Source: Tannerellaceae bacterium (GTDB lineage: Bacteria > Bacteroidota > Bacteroidia > Bacteroidales > Tannerellaceae). Taken from it: 39,753 nucleotides of DNA. Positions within the stretch are counted from its first letter, which is position 1. Each line of letters begins with the position of its first letter. The DNA is taken from assembly GCA_031266215.1 (NCBI GenBank), contig JAISBL010000128.1, positions 1-39,753 of the forward strand. Reading direction: 5' to 3'. The notes under the pieces were generated by a model. That model had not been told where the DNA came from. It was given only the letters and a program-made list of their open reading frames with translations, and ran no database searches. This document shows positions 33,789 through 39,753 of the stretch, in pieces. A program made the translations under genes and the position numbers.

Positions 33789-35864
33789 ATGGAGCAAGGT
33801 ATGAAGAAATTTTTTGCTGTCCTGATCATGTTTGTGCTGCCGGTAATGACCACATGGGGACAAATCATGACGCCGGTGAAGTGGAAGATCAGCATGGAGG
33901 ATCATGGAGCGCCGGAGAAAGCTATTGTGTTTACAGCCACCATTGACAGGGGATGGCATCTGTATGACGTGAACCTGCCGGCAGGCGGCCCGGTTGCGAC
34001 ATCGTTTACTTTCGAAACGCTGAACGGTACGGAACTAATTGGCGTGCCGGAGCCTTCGGTAAAGCCTGTGTCGGCGTATGATGAGACGTTTGATATGGAG
34101 CTGCGCTGGTATGTGGAGTCGGTCACGTTTACGCAAAAGATAAGGGTGACCGACGCCGGGAAGTTCCGCCTGTCAGGCGCGGTGGAGTATACGGCTTGCA
34201 ACAATGCGATGTGCCTCCCGCCTGATCACAGGAATTTCAGGTTTGACAAGAAAGATATAAGGATGGACGACGCCGCCATCCCGGCCGCCGCCGGGGATGA
34301 AGAAGACAGCCTGTCGGGAGACGACCCGTCCGACCTGTATGATACTGACGAAACAGAAGCAGCCACACCGGCGCCTTTGGCCGGACATGAAAGCCGGTCG
34401 GACTCCGCGATCGCAGCTTCTGAGGCGGGAGAAGGACTATGGGATTCCGTGGTGGACGAGCTTAAAGCATTTGGCGATACCACTCTGTCGGCCACAGACA
34501 TGTCATGGCTGTTTATCTTCTTTGCAGGCTTTGCGGGCGGACTGCTCGCCCTGCTTACGCCCTGCGTGTGGCCGATGATACCGATGACCGTCAGCTTCTT
34601 CCTCAAACGTACGCAGGACAGGCAGAAGGCCGTGCGCGACGCCCTGACATATGGGCTTGCCATTATCTTTATATATCTGGCTATGGGACTTATACTGACC
34701 GGTGTGTTCGGAGCCAGCGCGTTGAATGACATGGCGACTAACGCGGTCTTCAACGTCTTGTTCTGCCTTCTGCTCGTGATATTCGCCGTATCGTTTTTCG
34801 GAGCATTCGAACTGACATTGCCGGCTTCGTGGACGAGCCGGCTGGACCGTACGGCCGAGGCTACAACAGGCTGGCTGAGCATATTTTTTATGGCATTCAC
34901 CCTGACGCTGGTATCGTTTTCGTGTACAGGGCCTATCATAGGGACGCTGTTGGTGCAGGCCGCAGCTATGGGAAGCATCGCCGGGCCTGCGACGGGAATG
35001 TTTGGTTTTGCCCTTGCGCTGTCTATCCCGTTTGCGCTGTTCGCCGCCTTCCCCAACCTGTTGCAGAGTATGCCCCGGTCGGGCGGCTGGCTTAATGTGG
35101 TGAAGGTGGTGCTGGGATTCCTGGAGCTTGCACTGGCTCTGAAATTCCTATCCGTGGCAGACCTAGCTTACGGATGGGGTATACTTGACCGGGAGACCTT
35201 CCTTGCCCTGTGGATAGTGATCTTCGCCCTGCTGGGAATTTATTTGCTGGGGAAGATCAGATTTGCACACGATAGCGAGGCGAAGCATGTCTCTGTGCCC
35301 CGCCTGTTCATGGCTGTCGTCTCGCTTTCGTTTACCGTTTATATGATCCCCGGATTATGGGGTGCGCCGCTTAAGTCAATCAGCGCCTTTGCCCCGCCTC
35401 TGTATACGCAGGATTTCAACCTTTATGAAAGCGAAGTGCATGCGGCTTTCGATGACTATGATGCCGGCATGCAGTATGCCCGGCGTATGGGCAAACCTGT
35501 GATGATAGACTTTTCAGGCTTTGGCTGCGTGAATTGCCGTAAGATGGAGGCTACCGTATGGACAGATCCAAGGGTGAAGCGGCTGCTTGAAAAGGATTAC
35601 GTTCTGATAACTCTCTTTGTGGACGACAAAACCCGCCTTACCATTCCGATGGATGTGGAAGAATACGGCAAGACACGCCGCCTGAAGACCATAGGGGACA
35701 AATGGAGCTATCTGCAACGCAGTAAGTTCGGAGCGAACGCCCAGCCGTTCTACGTACTGCTCGATAATGATGGCAGGCCTCTGAGGCCATCTTACGCTTA
35801 TAATGAAGATATACCCCAATACATAAAATTCCTGAATGATGGCCTGGCAAACTACCACCCGTGA
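33789..35864 (+). CDS. dsbD: Thiol:disulfide interchange protein DsbD
   Basis: Moves electrons from cytoplasmic thioredoxin across the inner membrane to periplasmic partners. Numbering from the ATG at 33801: signal peptide 1-20; periplasmic N-terminal domain with the redox pair Cys133/Cys138 (TACNNAMCLPP); membrane domain with Cys255 in LLTPCVWPMIPM and Cys375 in VSFSCTGPIIG; C-terminal thioredoxin domain with CVNC at 576-579 (DFSGFGCVNCRKM). All three cysteine pairs are present, so electron relay should be intact. An acidic linker (about 155-210) joins the first two domains. Start is ATG 33789 or, more likely from the signal peptide, 33801. The 3' end overlaps mazG. Confidence 0.96.
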   Translation: MEQGMKKFFAVLIMFVLPVMTTWGQIMTPVKWKISMEDHGAPEKAIVFTATIDRGWHLYDVNLPAGGPVATSFTFETLNGTELIGVPEPSVKPVSAYDETFDMELRWYVESVTFTQKIRVTDAGKFRLSGAVEYTACNNAMCLPPDHRNFRFDKKDIRMDDAAIPAAAGDEEDSLSGDDPSDLYDTDETEAATPAPLAGHESRSDSAIAASEAGEGLWDSVVDELKAFGDTTLSATDMSWLFIFFAGFAGGLLALLTPCVWPMIPMTVSFFLKRTQDRQKAVRDALTYGLAIIFIYLAMGLILTGVFGASALNDMATNAVFNVLFCLLLVIFAVSFFGAFELTLPASWTSRLDRTAEATTGWLSIFFMAFTLTLVSFSCTGPIIGTLLVQAAAMGSIAGPATGMFGFALALSIPFALFAAFPNLLQSMPRSGGWLNVVKVVLGFLELALALKFLSVADLAYGWGILDRETFLALWIVIFALLGIYLLGKIRFAHDSEAKHVSVPRLFMAVVSLSFTVYMIPGLWGAPLKSISAFAPPLYTQDFNLYESEVHAAFDDYDAGMQYARRMGKPVMIDFSGFGCVNCRKMEATVWTDPRVKRLLEKDYVLITLFVDDKTRLTIPMDVEEYGKTRRLKTIGDKWSYLQRSKFGANAQPFYVLLDNDGRPLRPSYAYNEDIPQYIKFLNDGLANYHP

Positions 35865-36636
35865 AGAACAGATGAAGGCCTTCGGCCGGCTGCTCGACAT
35901 TCTTGACCAGTTGCGCGAGAAATGCCCCTGGGACAGGAAACAGACTAATGATAGCCTCCGCTCCAACACGATAGAAGAGACGTACGAGCTGTGCGACGCT
36001 ATTATACGCGATGATAACGGCGACGTGGAAAAGGAGTTGGGCGACCTGCTGCTTCATATCGTTTTTTACGCGAAAATAGGAGAAGAGAAAGGAGCTTTTG
36101 ACATTGCATCGGTGTGCGACGCCATCTGCCGCAAGCTGATTTACAGGCACCCGCATGTCTTTGGCAATGATACGGCAGATACGAGCGCAAAGGTTGAGCA
36201 GAGCTGGGAACAGCTAAAACTAAGGGAAAAGGATGGTAACAGGACCGTGCTCGAAGGCGTCCCCGCAGCGCTGCCTTCTGTGGTGAAAGCTCACCGTATA
36301 CAGGACAAGGCGCGCAACGTGGGTTTTGACTGGGAGCGGCGCGAACAGGTATGGGATAAGGTGCAGGAGGAGTTTGACGAGCTGAAAAACGAGATAGACC
36401 GGTGTGACAACGAGCGGATGGAAGCCGAGTTCGGAGACTTGTTCTTCAGCCTCATAAACGCCGCCCGCCTTTATAAGATAAATCCGGATAACGCTCTGGA
36501 ACGTACGAACCGGAAGTTTATCCGCCGCTTCAACTATCTGGAAGAGCATACCATACGCGAAGGCCGTCCGCTGAAAGGCATGTCGCTCGAAGAGATGAAC
36601 AGGATATGGGACGAAGCTAAGTCCAGAGGCTTGTAG
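35836..36636 (+). CDS. mazG: Nucleoside triphosphate pyrophosphohydrolase MazG
   Basis: Hydrolyses NTPs or dNTPs to monophosphates; a housecleaning enzyme in the cytosol. Two MazG domains. The first has the metal motif EETYE (residues 47-51) with KELGD (66-70) and the signature LREKCPWDRKQTNDSLR. The second contains EEFDELKNEI and EFGDLFFSLINAARLYKINP. 266 residues, usual length. The homologous opening TREEQMKAFGRLLDI supports a start at 35836 or 35839, within the end of dsbD (overlap of 26-29 bases), so translation is probably coupled. Confidence 0.95.
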   Translation: MMAWQTTTREEQMKAFGRLLDILDQLREKCPWDRKQTNDSLRSNTIEETYELCDAIIRDDNGDVEKELGDLLLHIVFYAKIGEEKGAFDIASVCDAICRKLIYRHPHVFGNDTADTSAKVEQSWEQLKLREKDGNRTVLEGVPAALPSVVKAHRIQDKARNVGFDWERREQVWDKVQEEFDELKNEIDRCDNERMEAEFGDLFFSLINAARLYKINPDNALERTNRKFIRRFNYLEEHTIREGRPLKGMSLEEMNRIWDEAKSRGL

Positions 36637-36679
36637 ACAGCCTCTTCGGGCATTTGCATTTAAAGAGAATGAAATTGAG

Positions 36680-37519
36680 ATGAACATGAAAGACCTTGTT
36701 ATATACATTACGCTTGCTGTATGTCTGACGGCAACAGCCTGCGGCGGACGCGGAAAGGAAGCGGCCTCCGAACTGGAGCACGCCAGAGGGCTATATGAGA
36801 GAAACGAATGGCTGGCCGCCAAAAACACGATAGACACTATCCGCGCCCGATACCCTTCGGAGACAGTGACGCTCAGAGAGGCGCTCGTATTGATGAGGCG
36901 GATAGAGATGAAGGAAACCGAACGCAACATTGCCTATTGCGACAGCCTCCTCCCCATCAGGCAGGCAGAAGCTGCAATAGCAGTCAAAGGCTTTGTTTTT
37001 GAGAAGGACTCCGCCTATGAAGAAAAAGGGGCCTACGTCAGGCCACAACAAACGGTGGAGAGAAACATCGAGCGGAGCTACGTACGTTGCGGCGTGAACG
37101 AAGATGGCGAGATGTACATTGCAAGCGTATACTTCGGCAGCAGCCCGATACGCCACACAGGTATAAAGGTCAGCCTGCGGGACGGGATTTTTGTGGAAAC
37201 CGCCTCCATCCCGTATGACGTAGGACTTAATTATCGCTTTCAGGATGGCTCGAACACCTCCGAAATAATACAATACAAGGGAGAGCACGGAGCAGACGCC
37301 ATCAAATTCATCTGTAACAACGCCCATGAGCGCCTCAGAGTGGATTATACCGGGGGGGCGCAGTATAGCCTGTATATGAGTGAAGCGGACAAACAGTCGC
37401 TTGTATCGACATACTGGCTTGCATCCATCCTTTCGGATATTCACAGGCTGGCATCCGAGCGTACAAAAGCGTTGAAGAGGAAAGACTACCTTGAAGCGAA
37501 ACTGACCAAGTCGGTATAA
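36680..37519 (+). CDS. Lipoprotein of unknown function
   Basis: Not recognised. 279 residues with a lipoprotein signal (LTATAC, cysteine 21). Residues about 27-75 form TPR-like helices (ELEHARGLYERNEWLAAKNT). A central beta-rich part has VRPQQTVERNIERSYVRCGV and MYIASVYFGSSPIRHTGIKV, and the C-terminal part is helical and basic (RLASERTKALKRKDYLEAKL). It follows mazG by 43 bases and precedes another small lipoprotein. Probably an envelope protein; no further assignment. Confidence 0.8.
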   Translation: MNMKDLVIYITLAVCLTATACGGRGKEAASELEHARGLYERNEWLAAKNTIDTIRARYPSETVTLREALVLMRRIEMKETERNIAYCDSLLPIRQAEAAIAVKGFVFEKDSAYEEKGAYVRPQQTVERNIERSYVRCGVNEDGEMYIASVYFGSSPIRHTGIKVSLRDGIFVETASIPYDVGLNYRFQDGSNTSEIIQYKGEHGADAIKFICNNAHERLRVDYTGGAQYSLYMSEADKQSLVSTYWLASILSDIHRLASERTKALKRKDYLEAKLTKSV

Positions 37520-37555
37520 TTGCATATTAATCATATAATAAAAAAACCCGTAGTT

Positions 37556-37966
37556 ATGAAGAAGATTATTATTTTACTTGTTTTGCCTTTTATTTTGCCT
37601 TCCTGCTTTGACGAAAAGGCAGCCCCCGGTTTTATGAACGAGACAGTCTGGGGCAGCAATATCCTTGGAACGGCCGTTCGCGACGGAGTGGAGTATTCTT
37701 ATATGGAAATCCATACGCTGACATTTAGCGACAAGACCTTTATACACCTGCTGGACAGGAAAGAGACGGAAAGAAAAGATGGCACATCCTATAAAGACGC
37801 CATAAAAGAAGAGATAGAAGGCACATACGTTTTAGATTACCCGGAAATAACCATGACCGAAAACGGTCAGAAGATAGCAGGAACATTATCACCCGACGGG
37901 GTATTGATCGTTGACAAATGGTACGACCAGTCTCTGATCTTTATCAAAAAGAAAATCCAGAAATAG
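37556..37966 (+). CDS. Small lipoprotein of unknown function, lipocalin-like
   Basis: Not firmly recognised. 136 residues with a clear lipobox (LPSC, cysteine 17). The mature part is beta-rich (ETVWGSNILGTAVRDGVEYS, SDKTFIHLLDRKETERKDGT, GTYVLDYPEITMTENGQKIA), a strand pattern like small lipocalin-type domains common in Bacteroidales. The ATG at 37556 begins the signal peptide; the frame is open back to 37520 but without signal character. AT-rich relative to the mazG region. Confidence 0.75.
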   Translation: MKKIIILLVLPFILPSCFDEKAAPGFMNETVWGSNILGTAVRDGVEYSYMEIHTLTFSDKTFIHLLDRKETERKDGTSYKDAIKEEIEGTYVLDYPEITMTENGQKIAGTLSPDGVLIVDKWYDQSLIFIKKKIQK

Positions 37967-38011
37967 TAAAGCTGTTTCAAAAATATAAAACCCATTATAA
38001 ATGAACAACGT

Positions 38012-39211
38012 ATGAAAAGAGTAAATTCAATTTTGGCAATCATTCTTTCCCTTGCGGTGGTTCCTGAAAGCAGAGGACAAAGACAGGCAGGCAACAATGA
38101 TTTCATTGCAGTCGATGTTACCAGGAGCTATTCCAAAAAAAAGGAATTGATCCTTCAGGACTTTATGGATGTGGAATATATTACGCTGGAAGCGAATGAT
38201 GATTTTGTTAATCAGGGGCATGTGCTGGATATAGGCAAAGAAATCATATTGGTAAAAAACCGGGTTAACGACGGAAATATTTTCGTTTACGACAGGCACG
38301 GTAAAGCTTTACGGAAGATAAACCGTAAGGGGCAGGGCAACGAAGAATACACATACATTACTAACATTATCCTGGATGAGGATAAGAAGGAAATGTTTGT
38401 CAGCGACCATAATTTAAGAAAAATCCTTGTATATGACTTGTACGGGAAATTTAAAAGAAGTTTCAGGCACAGGGAGGGCAGTTTTAAAACAAAGGAAAGC
38501 AGCCGTGAATCTTCATTATTTTATACCGATATATTCAATTATAACAGAGATAATCTGATTTGCTATGATCAATACAATGAAGAGATTACGTTTGTTCTCG
38601 TATCCAAGCATGACGGGAGTATTACCAGGGGAATTAAAGTTCCGTTTAAAGAGAAGAAGTTACTGGTGCAGGTTACAAGCGATGGATCAGGTACCCATAT
38701 TGTTGGGCCCGGCCCTCACCGTTCGATAATCCCATTTAAAGGCGACTGGCTTCTTTTGGAACCTTCGTCTGATACAGTGTTCACCTTTTTGCCTGACTAC
38801 AGTCTGCGTCCGTTTGTTGCAAGAACTCCGTCAATCCAATCAATGGATCCGGGAGTTTTCCTGATTCTGAGATTGCTTTCCGACCGTTATTATTTTATGG
38901 AAGCCATAACAAACATATGGGACTGGAATGCAGGAGCGGGATTCCCCAAATCTTATCTTATATACGACAGACAGGAAAAGGCCTTTTCCGGCTATACTGT
39001 TTACAATGGTGATTTCTCAACGAAAAAAGAAATCTATATGAGCGTAACAACGCCTGTAAACCATGAAATCGAATCATGGTATCCCTTGGAAGCCTACCAG
39101 CTCGTTGAATCTTACAATAAAGGTGAACTGAAAGGCAGACTGAAAGAAGTCGCCGCCAAATTGGACGAAGATTCAAACCCTGTGATTATGCTGATCAGGC
39201 ATAAGAAATAA
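38012..39211 (+). CDS. 6-bladed beta-propeller protein, secreted
   Basis: 399 residues with signal peptide 1-23 (ILAIILSLAVVPESRGQ). Repeated propeller strands include NIFVYDRHGKALRKINRKGQ, KEMFVSDHNLRKILVYDLYG and GDWLLLEPSSDTVFTF. This matches the large Bacteroidales 6-bladed beta-propeller family (BF3164/DUF5128-like), usually with a lipobox; none is seen here, so it may be periplasmic. The opening VDVTRSYSKKKELILQDFMD and VEYITLEANDD is typical. Third in a row after two lipoproteins. Function unknown. Confidence 0.85.
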   Translation: MKRVNSILAIILSLAVVPESRGQRQAGNNDFIAVDVTRSYSKKKELILQDFMDVEYITLEANDDFVNQGHVLDIGKEIILVKNRVNDGNIFVYDRHGKALRKINRKGQGNEEYTYITNIILDEDKKEMFVSDHNLRKILVYDLYGKFKRSFRHREGSFKTKESSRESSLFYTDIFNYNRDNLICYDQYNEEITFVLVSKHDGSITRGIKVPFKEKKLLVQVTSDGSGTHIVGPGPHRSIIPFKGDWLLLEPSSDTVFTFLPDYSLRPFVARTPSIQSMDPGVFLILRLLSDRYYFMEAITNIWDWNAGAGFPKSYLIYDRQEKAFSGYTVYNGDFSTKKEIYMSVTTPVNHEIESWYPLEAYQLVESYNKGELKGRLKEVAAKLDEDSNPVIMLIRHKK

Positions 39212-39259
39212 ACAAAGCACATAAAGAATTCCGCTAGAATAGCTTCACGATGACAGAGA

Positions 39260-39632
39260 AAAGGAGGCTGTCCAAAAAGTATGGGCAGCCTCTTTTAGTA
39301 TTTGGTTATTTCGCTAAGAATTTGTATTTTAGCGTTGCTGTAAACAACTAAATACCAATGACTAAGATAATATTTAAGGAGTTAACTTCCAAACAGAATG
39401 TACTTTTTCCCGTAAGTTTATCGGAAAAGATAGCGGCTAATCATCCCGTACGTATTGTCAATCAGGTCGTTGATGATCTGAACATTGATTTCCTTTTGAG
39501 TAAGTATAAAGGCGACGGCACCAGCAGTTATCATCCCCGCATGATGCTCAAAGTTTTATTTTACAGCTATCTGTGTAACATTTACTCCTGCCGTAAGATA
39601 GAGAAAGCTTTGCAAGAAAACATTATTCTCTA
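39260..39632 (+). mobile_element. Truncated IS1182-family insertion sequence, left part
   Basis: The left end begins near 39260 with AAAGGAGGCTGTCC and a hairpin (39264-39273 with 39283-39292) followed by TTTTAG, typical of such ends. The transposase similarity runs from 39358 to about 39632 and then stops, so only the first quarter of the element is present. Confidence 0.75.
39264..39296 (+). terminator. Terminator-like hairpin at the insertion sequence end
   Basis: GAGGCTGTCC (39264-39273) pairs with GGGCAGCCTC (39283-39292), then TTTT. It would block read-through into the transposase and also ends the upstream propeller gene transcript. Confidence 0.65.
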
Positions 39633-39678
39633 TGCTTTGTTTTTGAACTATATCAATACTCTTTTCTTTTCCACGTAA
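39358..39678 (+). pseudogene. IS1182-family transposase, truncated and chimeric
   Basis: Residues 1 to about 91 match the N-terminal DUF772 domain of IS1182 transposases (KYKGDGTSSYHPRMMLKVLF, NIYSCRKIEKALQENI). After ENI the usual HFMWLSG continuation is missing and an unrelated tail (ILYALFLNYINTLFFST) runs to a stop at 39678. The DDE catalytic part is absent, so no transposase activity is expected. Confidence 0.85.
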
Positions 39679-39753
39679 CAAATTAAGTAATGGATTATCT
39701 TTATAGGAGCGTAAATCGGCTTCAACATCACGCAGAGCTTTTACAAAGGTACA
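39556..39753 (-). pseudogene. Partial chimeric reading frame at the window edge
   Basis: Open frame on the minus strand that enters from beyond the window (TFVKALRDVEADLRSYKDN, LLNLLRGKEKSIDIVQKQS) and runs into the reverse complement of the transposase fragment before a TAA at 39556-39558. I do not recognise the foreign part. It probably is a gene whose 3' end was replaced when the truncated insertion sequence joined it. Confidence 0.4.

Noticed and set aside
36625..36645. Hairpin AGAGGCT/AGCCTCT across the mazG stop as a terminator
   Set aside because: Only 7 bp and no T-tract follows; probably chance.

Overview
The window comes from a member of the Bacteroidota, almost certainly the order Bacteroidales. 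The evidence is a SusC/SusD pair with an ECF sigma factor and FecR anti-sigma factor, lipoproteins with Bacteroidales-type lipoboxes, and several promoters of the Bacteroidetes form (TTTG, about 20 bases, TAnnTTTG). The genus cannot be fixed from the sequence. Most genes are moderately GC-rich. The block 30668-32180 and the stretch after about 37550 look more AT-rich by eye.

Layout. (1) 190-17398, all minus strand: a polysaccharide utilisation locus. In transcription order it holds an ECF sigma factor, a FecR-type anti-sigma factor, SusC with an N-terminal signalling domain, SusD, a DUF3823-type surface lipoprotein, then a large beta-helix/beta-propeller protein, a GH9 glycosidase and a second copy of the beta-helix/propeller protein. 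(2) 18276-22129, plus strand: a TPR/PD40 protein, an NfeD-like protein, a FloA flotillin and a nucleoside phosphorylase, spaced 16-17 bases apart. (3) 22124-25412, minus strand: a multi-pass membrane protein and a PD40 lipoprotein with a CxxCH haem motif. (4) 26324-28202, plus: type I L-asparaginase and a YycJ-like metallo-hydrolase. (5) 28212-30485, minus: HypF. (6) 30668-32179, plus: a second ECF sigma factor, a small membrane protein and a small periplasmic LTxxQ-like protein, closed by a terminator. (7) 32396-33411: a decayed FISUMP-type surface protein gene. (8) 33789-39211, plus: DsbD, MazG, two unassigned lipoproteins and a 6-bladed beta-propeller protein. (9) 39260 to the end: a truncated IS1182-like transposase fused to foreign sequence.

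The most unusual content is intergenic. Three gene-free gaps carry head-to-tail arrays of short palindromes: 8795-8955 (23-base period), 17613-18035 (21-base period) and 25567-26060 (a 23-base array with a 22-base array nested in it). The four unit sequences are unrelated but share one architecture: a palindromic core plus a short linker, a period near two helical turns, and in the 21-base and 23/22-base arrays a homogeneous centre with decayed edges. The 21-base array has a core matching 13 of 16 bases of the ParB site parS in at least eight units and is bracketed by a 40-base imperfect direct repeat. The 23-base array at 25567 shows a compensated stem change. The first array lies inside the polysaccharide locus, between the transport/binding genes and the enzyme genes, with a strong hairpin on either side.

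Functionally, the polysaccharide locus should import and degrade a plant- or host-derived glycan under trans-envelope sigma control. The substrate is not determined. The remaining genes are mainly envelope and housekeeping functions.
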